In this document: piece by piece, positions 1 through 12,632 of the stretch
Position numbering within the stretch: position 1 is the first letter of the stretch
How the letters are laid out: every line of letters begins with the position of its first letter
NCBI GenBank assembly: GCA_004835665.1
Contig: RBKR01000017.1
Span: forward strand, 496,001-560,000
Length of the DNA: 64,000 bases
Reading direction: 5' to 3'
Source: Phoma sp. XZ068
Lineage: Eukaryota > Ascomycota > Dothideomycetes > Pleosporales > Didymellaceae
The notes under the pieces: generated by a model
Seen by the model: only the letters and a program-made list of their open reading frames with translations
What the model was told of the DNA's origin: nothing
The model's database searches: none
Made by a program: the position numbers and the translations under genes

Positions 1-2659
1 CGAGTCGGCGAATGAGGTCACAGATAATGGTGTAGCATTCCCATCTGTTGGCAGCTTTCTCTTGGCCGATACAATAGGACCGCCCGTGAAAGACGTTGAT
101 ACTGTCGATGGAACCTCTTCGACATCTTCGTCGGATGCGTCAGAACTTGCACTCTCAGACTCGGATGCAGAATCCCAGTCGTCGTTGATTCCTTCGATGG
201 AAGGCGTGACCTTGGGCAGCCCAGTGGCAGATATAGCTGCAGCTGCATAGCGAAACTTGGTGAGTAAAGGAACGTCTCGCAGACTCTTAGGCCGAGTCTG
301 ATCGGCTTTGGCGGACTTCTCTTTTGCTTCGACATCTGGATGCACGCCGTACCGTCCGTCTTGATACTTGGCATCAGCGACGCTCATCTTGCGACTGAAG
401 GACAGTGGGCCGAAAGCGCTCCCTCCATGATCTTGGATTTGTGTTTGCGGTATGTCAAGGGTCAAGGTAGACTTCGGTGATGCTTTGAGAGCTTCCCGGA
501 TTCTGCTCGGGCTGAGTGGAGGTGTAGGTGCTTTGGCAGGGGGTGTCTGTCGGTCCTGTACTGGGCTAGACAGGTCGGTGTCTGGCTTGGCTACATCGTG
601 CTCGACAGCAGCGACAGGGGGCGAGATCTGCTCGTCTTTGAGCTTTTCTGCTGAATCTACGGGTGGCTGGGTAGTTGTAGCCAGGGCTTTTTCAAGCGCC
701 GCTAGAGGATCAGATACTTCTTCCTTCTCTTCTGCCTTTGTACTGACAGTACGCTCAAGCTCCTTTTCGGAAGTCGCCTGTGCCTCGGCCTTCGTATCGG
801 GGGCAGAAGGCGCGTCTGTCATATCTACGTCTCCGTCGTTGGGCCCATCAAAGAAATCGAAGTCGTCCTCTCCTACAACATTCTCCTCGTAGCCGTCTTC
901 GTCCATGTCATCCCCAAACAGATCGTCGTTGTTACCTGACGTGGTAAAGTGATCGTTTTCTGTAGCAAACGCTGGCGAGGTAGGGGGCTGCTGTGATGTG
1001 TCTGCAGACATTTTTTCTTGTGGGGCAGATAGGTTGATGGCAGGATTGTTGCCGCCGGGAGCAAGGATGACATTCGAAGTCGCGCCTGTAACGCTTGGAG
1101 TGTCGCCGGCGAAGATGGAGGCACCAGGGGCAACGCCATCTGGAGGCGTTGGGTACACGCCACTGACTGGTTGAAGCTCCCCGTATGTACCAATCCGAGT
1201 GTTTAGCGGCGACGATGGAAAAACGTTTGGGTGCTCTTCTTTGCGTCGAATTGCGTCTTCCTCGGCTTTCTTGGCTTTGCGCTGGGTGTCAGCGCTCTTG
1301 TCCCGCTCAGCCTTTCCCGTGAACCATTCCTGAGCCACGTCATATGGGTCTCTGAAACCGGCGGAGTCGATACCCTCAAACCAGCGCAGTACACTGTCGG
1401 TAGTGCCGGGGAGGCTCCCGGGTATTGCTGCTGGTGCGACTTGAGGCGAGGCTTCATGGTAGTAGCATAGCGCCCGGGGCCATAGCATGTCTTGTTCTGA
1501 GGAGACGGAGACCGAGTTCGAGGGTGTCGTTGGGGCATTGAACGTGGTACGTAGCCTGACCCAAGCACTACTGTTGTCGAGATTGGGCAGAGAGTAGCCT
1601 TTTTCAGCCAGCCACCGCTTGACGGTGTTCTTCCACTTTTCAATGCTCTGCTCCAGGTGGCTTCTCCGAGCTCTTTTCCTTCGCGGGCGGTGCCCAGCAT
1701 CCTCCGTGGCATGGCGTAGGGGATCGTCAAAGCTCATGATCCTTGCCAGCAGGCCATTGGGAGCCACCCGTACACATCTGCCCACCAAGTGTTGGAGCTC
1801 GGCATCGGGGGAGGCTTCATCGAGGCAGTGTATCTCGTTGTTTCGTTCGGTGAAGGTGGAGACCACCATGGTGCCGGAGCTGGACCATTGTACGTCAATG
1901 CTGGTCAGCCAATGCGGGTTAACGTGCGAGTCAAAGTCGGCCTGTTCGCGAGTCTGGTGGGAGACGGGCTTGGAGACAAAGGTTCGGTAGTTCAGAGAGA
2001 CGATGGAGCATTCTCTGACGAGTGATAGGGTGATGAGCGCAACGACGGATGAGGTGAAGAGCTCGTATACGGTGAAGCAATCCGGGGGCGGCTGTTGGTC
2101 TGTGGCACTGGACTGACTGCCGGGCGGGGTAGGTCGTGCACCGACGGGTTTGCTCTGTGCGGCGGTCAGGGCGGCGTAGGACGCAGCGGTGGGGTAGCGC
2201 GCCGACACAGGTGGGCGGGCGAATTCGAGGGCTTTGGTCAGACCGGATTGTTCTCCTGGGGGGAGTTAGTGCCAAGATACAAGCAGGGATCGTGTAGGTA
2301 CTTGCGGTGGAGCAGGTAGCCCTCGACCTCGGGTAGGTCAGCTGGGCTGGAGGCGGCCTTGTCGACGGTCGTGGGGGTGAAGAGCCATAGCCACGGGCGT
2401 GTCGGATCACGTGTGACGAAGAGCTGGCGGCCGCGCAGGACAGCCTCGACGGCGCGCGTGTCGTGGTCGGAGCTCTCGTCGCGCAAGGGCGAGATGGGCT
2501 GGGCGGCGTTAGGGGCGGCGGAGAAGGCGTGGTATGCGACGGCTTCGAAGTCTCCCTACGCGTGTGTTAGCTGTTGTGTATACAACAGTATACAACAGTA
2601 TACAATGCCCAACGTACGATGACTTGCGCATTCGTGGTGCAGGTTCTGAGAAATTCCAT
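1..2659 (-). CDS. MED13: Mediator subunit 13 (Med13/Srb9/Ssn2), N-terminal part
   Basis: Large subunit of the Mediator CDK8 kinase module, a nuclear regulator of RNA polymerase II. Exons read on the minus strand: 2659-2618 (14 codons, starts MEFLRTCTTNAQVI), 2555-2306, and 2255 running off the left edge, about 849 residues in all. The N terminus carries the Med13_N signature: GDFEAVAYHAFS directly after intron 1, then RPWLWLFTPTT. Further on are the acidic DDFDFFDGPND motif (about 860-830) and GSAFGPLSFSRKMS (about 415-370), both typical of fungal Med13. Intron 1 (2617-2556) is GT-AG. Intron 2 (2305-2256) works in frame only as a GC-AG intron, GCAAGT donor with a CACTAAC branch site. The reading frame is open to base 1, so the C-terminal half lies outside the window. 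It is divergent from ENP2. Family call is firm; exon edges were inferred by eye. Confidence 0.92.
2579..2605. repeat. 10-bp tandem repeat inside MED13 intron 1
   Basis: The unit TATACAACAG is present about 2.7 times within the 62-bp first intron of MED13. Its edge forms the palindrome GTTGTATACAAC. Copy number changes here would alter intron length without touching coding sequence. Confidence 0.8.
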
Positions 2660-3254
2660 TGGAAGGGTGCAGCCCTCTATGGAACCCTCCGGTGGTGTGC
2701 GCGTCGTAGATGGACTCTGCGGGCGGCGTGCAGCTTCATCAACTCCGCGGGATCTGGGGCAGCGCGGTCACGACGGGCGTCAGCAGCGGCGAGGGATGGG
2801 CAGCGCGGGCGGGGCGGCGAGTGCTAGAGGAGCTGCATAGTATGGCCGCGTCGACGGCGGAAGCATGGTGCGGGCCGCGAGCACGTCGGCGCAACAGTCG
2901 TCGACGATGGTGCAATGGCTGCACGGGCGAGGCGGCGCGGCGGTGGAGAGCCCGTGGCCGTGGGGGAGCTGTCGGGCGCTGCAGCGATGCAGAGGCGACG
3001 ACGGGGCGGGCGGGTGTGCAGCGACGTCTGTCGTCACGCGCGAGGCTGGCGGTCGTCGTGCGTCGTTCGTCGCCGAGTCGTGTCGCTGGTCGCACAGGCA
3101 GCTCTCCGCCGGCCTAGCCGCGCCGGGCAAGGTGGGCCGGCGACGACGTCCGCCTTATCGATAACGTCGGCGAACTTTTTGAGCATCCAGTGCTGGCGTC
3201 GCGCATTTTCTCGCCGTCGCTGCTGAGCGCATCTCCTCGCCGCCCGCACCCACC
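2660..3254. other. Divergent promoter region MED13 / ENP2
   Basis: GC-rich 595-bp spacer between two start codons pointing outward. Open frames on both strands reflect the GC content and show no family resemblance. No clear TATA box was seen. Confidence 0.6.
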
Positions 3255-5485
3255 ATGAAGATCACAAACTCCGCGGTGCCCGTCTACACCATCAGCGGCA
3301 GCGAGGCCCGCCCGCTGCCCGAGTGGCTGGTCCGCCGCCGCAAGCGCAGCCTGAAGAACGACCCCGAGTTTGCCAGCCGCGTCGAGCTGCTGCAGGACTT
3401 TGGCTTCGAGGAGGCCAGCCAGTGCGTGCGCGTCAGCGACGATGGCGACTGGGTCATGTCCACGGGCACGTACAAGGTACGTCCTTTCCCCCACAGCGTC
3501 TTGCCTGTGTCTGCCACAACGCCGCCACTGACGCCCGCCAGCCCCAGATCCACGCCCACTACCTGCCCCACCTCTCCCTCTCCTTCGCCCGCCACACCAA
3601 CACGCTCAACGAGACCTTTCGCATCCTCTCCAGCGACTACACCAAGAGCGTCCACCTCCAGGCCGACCGCGTCATCGAGTTCCACACCGGCGGCGGCGTC
3701 CACCACGCAACCCGCATCCCGCGCTATGGCCGCGACCTGATCTACGACAAGCGCTCCGCCGAGGTCCTGGTGCCCTCGGTGGGCGTGAACCCCGACGGCC
3801 TGGGCGAGGCCTTTCGTCTGAACCTGGAAGTCGGCCGCTTCATGCGCAGCTACGAGATTGACGTGGGCGGAGACGATCTCTTGACCGCCGCCCCCGGCTC
3901 GCTGCAGGGCGGTGTCGGCGCCGGTGCTGTCAACACGGCCGCCATCGCAGAGGACAGCCACAACCTGCTCGCCTTCGGCACATCACTGGGCACCGTCGAG
4001 TTCTGGGACTCGCGATCCAGGAACAGGGTCGGCATTCTGTCAGCACCCCAGGACGCTTTCGAGGGCCGCTCTGAAGTCACCGCACTCACCTTCCCCCGCT
4101 CAGGACTGAACCTTGCCGTCGGAAACTCAAACGGCCTGGTCCACCTGTACGATCTGCGTTCGCCTACACCCCTGCTGAAGAAGGACCAAGGATACGGCTT
4201 CGCCATCAAGAACATCATCTACCTCGAGAACAGCACCTCTTCGCGTGGCCAAGTCACCGAGCCCAAGATCCTCACCGCCGACAAGCGCATCATCAAGATC
4301 TGGGACCCGCAGAATGGCACTCCATGGACGTCCGTCGAGCCTGCCGTCGACCTGAACCACGTTGAATGGGTCAAAGACAGCGGTATGCTCCTGACCGCCA
4401 ACGAAGGCAAACAGCAACACTCCTTCTTCATCCCACAGCTTGGCCCTGCGCCAAAGTGGTGCGCCTTCCTCGACAACATTGTCGAAGAAATGGCCGAAGA
4501 CCCCAACGACCCCAACGCCTTCGGCGCCGGCAACACAGGCGAAGTCTACGACAACTTCAAGTTCCTCACCACCGCCCAGCTCAAGACGCTCAACCTCGAC
4601 CACCTCATCGGCACAACGAGCCTGCTGCGCCCCTACATGCACGGTTACTTTGTCGCGCAAAAGCTGTACGAGGAGGCGAAGCTCATCTCGAATCCCGACA
4701 TGTGGCAAGAACAGCGCGCCAAGTCGATTGCAGAGAAGATCAACAAAGAGCGCGAATCGCGAATCCGTGGCAACAAGAAGGTCTCGGTCAAGGTCAACAG
4801 AGCGCTTGCCGAGAAGATGCAGGCCAAGGAGGACGAAAAGGAGCGAAGACGCGCCAAGCGCGTACTCAAGAAGGGCGGCGACGACGATATGGTGGATGTG
4901 TCTGCCCCCGCCGTCGAAGCACCCGAGACGCCTGCTGGTCTGCTCGGCGACTCTCGTTTCGCCCGCCTCTTCGAGGACGAAGACTTCCAAGTCGACGAGC
5001 AGTCCCACGAGTTCCAGGCCATCAACCCCAGCACCAAGATCCCCAAGGGCCTCACCGCCGCCGAGCAAGAAGACCTCGAGTCCCGCCACGGCTCAGACAC
5101 ATCCGACTCGGACGACTCGGACGCCGAAGAGCGACCCGTCCGCAAAGCACCAGCCGACACCCGCATCTCCTCGTCCTCGTACCGCAAAGCCGGCCACAAC
5201 AACCCCATGCTGCAAAACCAGCGCGGGCCACAGATGGTCGTATCCAACTCCAACACCAAGAAGCACGCCCCCAAAGCCGACAAAACCTTCGGCTCCCGCG
5301 TCTCCAAGCTCAAAGACCACACACCAAAGTCTAGCACCACCACCGTTGTCGGCGAGCGCGAAATCACCTTTGCGCCCGAACAGAAGAAGAAGAAGCCGCA
5401 AGGTGGGGATGCCGGACAGCGCCACGACAGGCGGAAGGAGAAGAATATTCGCAGTGCGAGTGGTAATGCGTTTAGAGGCATGTAG
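3255..5485 (+). CDS. ENP2: Nucleolar WD40 protein Enp2 / NOL10
   Basis: Nucleolar factor for 40S ribosome assembly (18S pre-rRNA processing). Exons 3255-3476 and 3542-5485 are separated by a 65-bp GT-AG intron, giving 721 residues, close to the usual fungal length. The N terminus MKITNSAVPVYTISG, then RPLPEWLVRRRKRSLK and WVMSTGTYKPQIH across the splice, is diagnostic for Enp2. WD40-type blades cover roughly residues 60-400 (for example EFWDSRSRNRVGIL, LVHLYDLRSP, IIKIWDPQNG). A NUC153-like motif, DSRFARLFEDEDFQVD, lies near residue 560, and a Lys/Arg-rich tail suits nucleolar location. Reading the first exon straight through in another frame gives a false 720-residue ORF; the spliced form is preferred because it restores the family N terminus. 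Confidence 0.96.
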
Positions 5486-6330
5486 TGTTGTATTGTTACC
5501 GGGGAAAAAGGAAAAAGTAGATGGCATGGAAGGCGTTAATGATACCCATTACAGTTCAGCTCTTGTCGTACTATGTGAATGTGCTGTGTTGATGTGAGAT
5601 TGGTGATGTGAGGATGTGAGGGTGGTGTGGCTGGAGAGGTGGTTGACTGAAGATCGTTCTGGTGACGTCGTGTCATGAGCATCTGGTTGAATTACTCGGC
5701 AGATGATAGAAGCAGTACTTCACTCACTCTCTAATCTCTACAAGAAAGCTGAAAATAACTACATACACTCAATCTCACGCAGGTGAATAATGATAATCGT
5801 TGGCAGTGGTAAAAAGACCTCTAGTGCAGTAAGTAAGTATTAAAGCATTCGTAAGCCCAAACACTCAAAGCATAAAGTACAAGAGCTACTTCGTAATAGA
5901 AATTCACTCATCATGCACTATGCTCGATACTTGCAGATTACTAGTTTTGCATTGTTGTTTCGCACCATCTACTGGCTCTATACATGCGTGTCGTTGGCTG
6001 AACGAAAAGTTCCATCGCCTTGAAGGCCGGTGACTTGCACACGGCTGAGTATATTCGCACTTCCACTTCTTTCATCCCGACCCCTGCGCATTTGATTCAT
6101 CTCCACCTCATAATAAGCTTGATGGTGACAACAGCCGCTATCCATGGCGAACCCCAGAACATACGTGACGGTCATGTACAGCGTAAAGGTCCCATCCAAA
6201 GTGTCCGCGCAACTGCCCAAAACACCAAAAAATACTCCGAACAGGATGCAATCTACGATCCCTTTGTGTATCTCTCGCAACGCCCACTCTTCTATTGTTG
6301 GAAACGGCCGTCGAATCAACCTCGCTGTTC
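5486..6330. other. Convergent 3' spacer ENP2 / phytochrome
   Basis: 845 bp between two converging stop codons, AT-richer around 5700-5960 and probably mostly 3'UTR. A minus-strand frame at 6334-5978 without an upstream ATG encodes a hydrophobic stretch (CILFGVFFGVLG...MTVTYVLGFAM). It begins at a GTG overlapping the phytochrome stop. I do not call it a gene but list it as a finding. Confidence 0.5.
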
Positions 6331-9300
6331 TCACCCTGCGGCATCCTTTGGATCCTCATGCCGTATCTCCTCGTTCTTCTTGTCATCCTCTTCTGTTCGC
6401 TCCTCGTCTTGTTTCTGCAATAACCGCTCCTGCTCCTCTGGCTGCTCGCCCTCCTCCCCTTCTTCACCTGCCACAGGGTTCTCTGCATCCTCAGCAGCCT
6501 CCTGCATCTTCTCACTCGGATTGCTGACCGGAGGCTTGTCGGTCGGTTTCGTATTCACCTCGTCCACGCTTGCTTTGCCCTCGTGGAACCAACCTCCTTT
6601 CTCCCACTGGCCTGGCTCGTACAAGCACTGCTTGCGGATGTCCTTGTCGACAATGGCAACCATGAGTTTATTGAGGCGGTCGAAAGAGATTGGCTTCAGG
6701 ATCCAGGCATCGAAGCCAGCGTCAATGTACTGCTGGCGGTCTTTTTCGATGAGCGACGCCGAGACGGCAACGATAGGGATGCGTCCACAGGCCGCAGCAC
6801 GAGCAGAGTATATATTACCATGTGTCTTCTCGTACGAGCGAATCAATTTCGTCGAAGTCAAGCCGTCGACGATTGGCATCTGTTGTACTGTCAGTAATGT
6901 GAAGTATAGTGTTCACGAAAAGAAAGCTTACCTGCATATCCATCAGGACAACATCAAAGTCCTTTGGAGTCTCTCCAAATGCAGATGCGCACTCTTCGCC
7001 GTTGATGGTCAGATACACCGTGTGCTCCATCTTTTCTAACCGCTTCTTAACAATTCGACTATTGACTGGATCGTCCTCGGCTACAAGCACACGCATACGG
7101 TCTGCAGTCAACGATTCAGGTGAAGGTTCGGTCGCAGGCGGCGGCGACAGCTCCCGTGGCTCATCATGGACTTCCCCAAGAATAGAGCCCGTCCTTGAAA
7201 GTGCAGTAGGCGAAGAGGCATCGTCTGGGAGGCGAATAGCCTTGAGGGGTTGAGAAGAAAACAAGATGGGTTCTTCGCCAGGGGTCTTGGTATCCAAACT
7301 CCTCTGATGCGGCGGGATCACTACTCTCCCTTCTGCAGTCTCGAGACTCTTGGATCTCGTTCGTGGGGGCGAACTAGGACCCATACTATTGCGTTTAGTG
7401 AGAGTTGGTCTCAGCGATCGAGCACTCGGGCTTGTATGCCCATCTCCCCTACGCCTCTCTACCATATGTGGCGCTTGCAGATCCTCGATGAGCCGGTCTA
7501 CATCGCTTCGCTGACTTTCTTGTGTCGAGGCACTCATTCCGCTCTTGAAGCTTCGTAAGCTGGTCTTGCTCTTCAAACTCTCGGCACTCTGCCTTCTGCT
7601 TGCCACAGGATGAGGTGTTATGTGGCTGCCGTTCACCATAGCACTACCGCTCCCGCTTGAGTGGTGCCGCGACATCGATGGTGAGATCAAGGTACGCTCG
7701 CCGTCATGTTGCATCGAGCTAGTCAATGACTTGGGTCGCTCGGGGTGCGGTGTAACGCTCCCAGATTGTGAGGCTTCCGATGGTGTTGCGCCCTCTTCTG
7801 CATTGTCTGGAAGATCAAAGGGAAACTGAATGACAAATCGGGTGCCCTTGCCTTCTTCTGACCTGATTCTGAGTTGTCCATTCATGTTCCGGATGATGCG
7901 AGCTACAACGGCAAGCCCAAGACCAAGTGCAGTCTTGTCGTCCTGTTGTTTGATTTGTTTGGGATCCGGTACTAAAGCATCCTCAAGTGCACTAGAAGGT
8001 TCAGACTGGACTTGTTCGAGATCGTAGAACAATTGGTCGAGTTTCTTTGGATTGATGCCAGCACCGGTGTCAGTGACCGCGACCTCAACCTCTACATGAT
8101 TAATGCTGGGTCTTGCAGCAACGTATGCTTCAATCTTGACACCTCCTTGGCTGGTGTGTTGAATGGCATTTGCTGCGATATTCGAAATGGCCTGTCTGAC
8201 TCGGCGCTGATCACCTATGCATAACTTCGGTAGACCGTCGTGCTCGAGAACTTCGTAATCAATGTTCTTCCGTTTGGCATCTCCACGAAACATATCTGTC
8301 GCTTCTTTGATTGTCTCACTGAGATCAAAGGCCTCTCCCTTAATCAGCGGTCCACCTTCCTCCGTCTTCGTCAGGTCGAGTAGATCGTTGATTACGTAGA
8401 TTAGCGACTTGGACGCTGAATGGGATCGCGCGAGGTTCTCCCGTGTTTCCGAGTCTAATGATCCCTCCAGAGCTATCTCAAGATAGTTGATGATAGCGTT
8501 CAGTGGAGTTCTGACTTCGTGGGCAGAGTTTGCAAGCAGTAACCGAGTGAGCTGGCTGTTCTGCAGCGCTGCCTCCTTTTGCCTCCAGACTTCGATGAAC
8601 TTGCCGTAGACAAGGCACAGCACGGATGCAGTTTCTATCTCTTCCTCTGTCCATTCTCGACACTTGCCGACGACTGTTTCTGACCACGTCTTGAAACTTT
8701 TTCTCGGCTCCAAGTATCCTTCGGTACCCTCCTTGATAAACTTCTCATATGGATTGCCGGCCCACTTTACTTCTCGAAGATGGCCTCTTCTGAAGAAGAC
8801 GATGAAATCGTTGCCACCAACTGTCAGAGGCACAACCAACATGCCCGCAACGGTATGGAAACCAGGTTCGTATCGGAGGTCAGGGAAATCTCCGGTAATG
8901 TCGGTCGATGTCATTACAGCCTGGATCTTGCGCATCCTCAGGTACTCCAACATGGCCAAAGCTTCTTGGGAATTCTCCATGTGACCAAGGATCTTCGTCT
9001 CATCTCTGATCGACAACAACCCGAAGTCGGCGTCGAATAACTTCAACAAATCGTCAGAGGAAGCGATGATGTAGCCAGACGGATTGTGCTGTGTGGGTAC
9101 GGTGTTGATGAGTTTTCTGGCCTGTAAGCGCGATGCATAAGATAGTCGCTCGATGTTTCGAGAGGCAGAGTCGCCGACCATGCGACACATCTTTCTTATT
9201 GGGAACGAGACTCGCATGCCTCGAGGGCCGTAGGTGTGGCATGCGATCAGGCCCCATAGTTCGTTAAACGCATTGATTGATATAGACATAGATGACCGGA

Positions 9301-11065
9301 CAGCCATGTTTGCCAAATACTTCAAATGGATTGGCGACATGGCGCGGAGATAGGAATGGGTGAGGTCAAGGGGTTTTTCGAGGTCCTCAGCCGTACGGCA
9401 GACGAGGCGAGCTGTTTCTTGATCGCGGTCGTATAGCATACGGACCCTGTTCAGCTTGTACAGCTCTCTTGCTTGCTTGGGAATGTCTGACGCGGGAAAA
9501 TTAAGCCCTTTATACAGGTCCTTTGTAGCCCTGGGATCAACGAGCTCAGTAACAACTCGTCCGTTGAACGACTGGTCGAACTGGTAGACCATAACGCGAT
9601 GGAAGCCGGTCAACTCCTTGACAACACCCACTAGAACTTTGAGGAATTTGTCGAGCGAAGGTGCTGCAGCAAGCTGCTCTTGCACCTGGGACATGATGTT
9701 GAACACTTCCATTGCAGCGGCTTCGCCCTTCCTCTTTCGTGCGCTGCGTAGTACTCTGAGAGGCCGACTTTTGATCTCAGTACTCTCCAGATACTCCTCC
9801 GCAGTAGGGTTACTGGCCAAAGTATCCTCGGGTAGTTCAGGCGTCATTTCGTTTGAAGGTACTAAAGGAAAGTCGGGATCATCTTCTAGTTCAAATTCGC
9901 AGATTATAAGCCCAGGGTTTGTGTCGTTGATGTGGATAGCGCACCAGAGTTTACGAGTCCGGGCCACTCCTGGTACCTTGACAGACATTGTGAAGACTTC
10001 AGGGCCGTTGGTCAAAACGTCTGAGTCCTCATCCTTAATGAAGTCGATGTGGTCGAGAAGATTGTCAGCTTGCTCCTCGGATAGTATGTCTGTGAAACTC
10101 TCCAATGCGAAAAGTTGCTTTGGTGAGCGTCCAAGAAACCTCTTAGAGTTTTCAGAAACAACACGAACAACGAGGCCTCCATTGCCCTCTGGATCGTCCT
10201 GAAGCGCAAGTAGGAGACCGAATCCTTGGACAGCGCCTGGGATATGAATTGGTTCATCCTCGCAGCGCTGTAATGTCTCACCATGTCGGCCAGTGATGAC
10301 CATATGTCCCCCGTCTGTGACGACATGCTTGAATCGAGGTGCAATCAAATTGCCTACGTCTCCAACACTACTGAGATTACTTCGGATTGATCTACCTCCG
10401 GGGGATGATGGACAGTCCGCCGCCTTAGCAGATGGTGACCTACTGCCTCCGGCCTCAACACTGTTTGCTGGACTCGATGACGTTATTTCGGAGAATAGTG
10501 ATGAAGGCAGCTGTAGCTTCGGCTTCGAGGCCTCCGTCCTCGGCGGTGTGTGCTTTGCAGACTGCCGTGCCTGCGGTGCTGCGTCTCCTCTAGGTGTACT
10601 GGCAGACATTGACTGCCGTCGAGCTTGAGCTTGACCTCGTTGGGAAGCGTGCGATGCATTCGATGCTGTGGAGCCCGACGGTCTGCGCGAGTCGCTTGCT
10701 CGTGAAAACGAGTGGAAATAATCGCCACCATACTGGCCAGTAGGCTTCGGTGTTGATGTAGGATTAGGATCAACCGAAACGACACTCCGTATGGGGAACA
10801 CACGGTCATGCGCGGAAGGACTTAGCCCTGTCACCGAGGGTGAAGATGGTCCAACATTGCTTGCAATATTGAGAGGCAAAGGGCCCCTGCCAGGCTTCGA
10901 GTTATCCCCAGACTCGTCGACAGCAGAGCTGGGGGTCTCTGTACTGGCCTCGGCCGACGACAATGGATCGTGTTCGTTAGGTAGGGGCGCAGGGGAGGCC
11001 TGGCCGGCGTCGCAGTGTGATGCTGAGGGTTCGGCGTCCTGGGCTTGCTGTGGTGATTGAGACAT
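6331..11065 (-). CDS. Fungal phytochrome hybrid histidine kinase
   Basis: Red/far-red light sensor kinase of the FphA type. Exons 11065-6932 and 6879-6331, with a 52-bp intron that splits the receiver domain (LMDMQ|MPIVDG), encode 1560 residues. After a disordered 240-residue N terminus come the PAS/chromophore segment with Cys268 in QRCEDEPIHIPGAVQ (predicted biliverdin attachment site), the GAF domain with Asp527 in FPASDIPKQ, and the PHY region. The histidine kinase core follows: H-box SAHEVRTPLNA (His849), an N-box NIAANAIQH, DTGAG and GLGLAVV. The receiver domain has AEDDPVNSRIV, phospho-acceptor Asp1376 and the ILKP lysine. The tail after the receiver is very acidic (Glu/Gln-rich). All catalytic residues are present, so it should autophosphorylate and relay to an HPt protein. 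It lies head to head with the flavoprotein fusion gene, 1.57 kb apart. Confidence 0.95.
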
Positions 11066-12632
11066 GGGAGCGCGACTCCGAGTCCAGCAGCGCGGGGAGT
11101 TTTGGGCGTTGGAAAGGGCAGCAGCCTGCGATATTCAGGGACCTGGTTGCGCCCGCATAAGAATGAAGAGCCTCTTCTGCTCAGACGTCCATCGACGTCG
11201 ATAAGGCGCTGCGAATGCTGCAGACGGCGCAAATACTGGCCAGGCTCGCAGGTTTTGTCACGATGCTGCACGCCTTGGCGTGATGCAGGGTACGGAGAAT
11301 ACTGGGTGGGAGTGGGTGGCGGAGTGCGGGCCAACTACGTAGTGGAGGCGTCCTGGATCAGCGGTATCTGGCCGCCTACCGGCATGCAAGAGGCAGTTGC
11401 GCCGTGTGCGTAGGAGCAGCGTGGGTGCGTCAAGAGCAACGGGTTCAGAGCTTGGGTTGACAGTAGGAATGACCAGCGGCAGGAAATCGCGACAACTGCG
11501 AGCCGCTGGTGCTGGCGTGGATGACCACCTGCGAAAGGGAAAGCCTACGGGGACTCTTGTAGCGTGTGTGGCTTGCACCGCTTGATGCGCTCACAGATGT
11601 CGATCTCAGGGAGCAATACCTGATGGATCGGCGGCTTGCTTGGCCACAAGCAGTTAGGTCGGTGTGGGCCGTGCAAGATGAGCCCTACGGGACAGGCTTT
11701 TGAACGGAGGCCTGGAGACAGACGCCGCGGATGAGAAAGATGGGAAAGTTGCACGAAAGATGCGATTCTGCGACTGCCAGTCAGGGCGGAGCCGCGAGGA
11801 GGAGCCCAGTGCGTCATTGGTTCAGCGTCAAAATGATGTGCAGCCGAGTGGGCTGACATCAATGTCTAATCCGCCCGAGTCGGAGCGTGAACACGGCGAA
11901 ACAGCTCTTAGTCAAGCTCATCCACCAGCCAGACAGCGCTGGAGCTGGCCTGAGAGAGCCTATGCACCGGGACACGGCAGCCGTTCACCTGAGGGACGGT
12001 AGGCCCGAAATGAATCAGTGCTGCAGACGGGGACCGAAAAATCTCATCTTCGTAGGGGCTCTTTGTAGTGGAGCGCGCGCCCAGCCAATGCGGGCCAGAC
12101 AAGGCCGATTCTCTACGGAGCGCACCTGGGGTCATGGAGATCCTGAGATGAAACCATGTGTAGTGTCACACCAATCATCTGCATCAACGGTTCAGCACGA
12201 CAAAATGCAGTATTCACCTGAAAAAGGCCGGATTCTCTCTGGCGGCGCGCTCGCAGATGCACTCATCGTTAATTGCTTCTCGAAGCGGTGCACACACCTC
12301 CGCGCTTCGCAGTTATATCCGCTCTCTTCTTAGTCGTTCGTTCGTGAAAAGGCGCCAAGCCTTCTCAAGCAGTTCCCTTGGACTTGCCTTCATATGCGTA
12401 ATTCCCCACGCCGGCGGACCGTGTTTCTCGAAGCTTGAAGGCCGCTCGTTTGCGGCTCACCATGTCAACATGATCGCCTGTCAGTGCCGGAACCATCAAG
12501 AAAATAGGGTCCAACGGTGGTGTGAAGAACTGTGTGGGGCAGCGGCCAATGGCGGTCTAAATCCGTAACACATTCTCATGCTTCACTGACCGCACATTTC
12601 CACAACACTGCACATAACGCCACATCGACTCT
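11066..12632. other. Long divergent intergenic region, phytochrome / flavoprotein fusion
   Basis: 1.57 kb without a convincing gene. Several open frames of about 100 residues exist on both strands, but none shows a motif, codon bias or plausible splice structure. It probably holds both promoters. Confidence 0.5.

Noticed and set aside
4127..5089. 320-codon minus-strand frame
   Set aside because: Antisense to ENP2 coding sequence; Gly/Leu/Val-rich composition is a shadow of the GC-rich gene.
11258..12568. Several ~100-codon frames between phytochrome and the flavoprotein fusion gene
   Set aside because: No motif, no splice pattern and they overlap each other on both strands.
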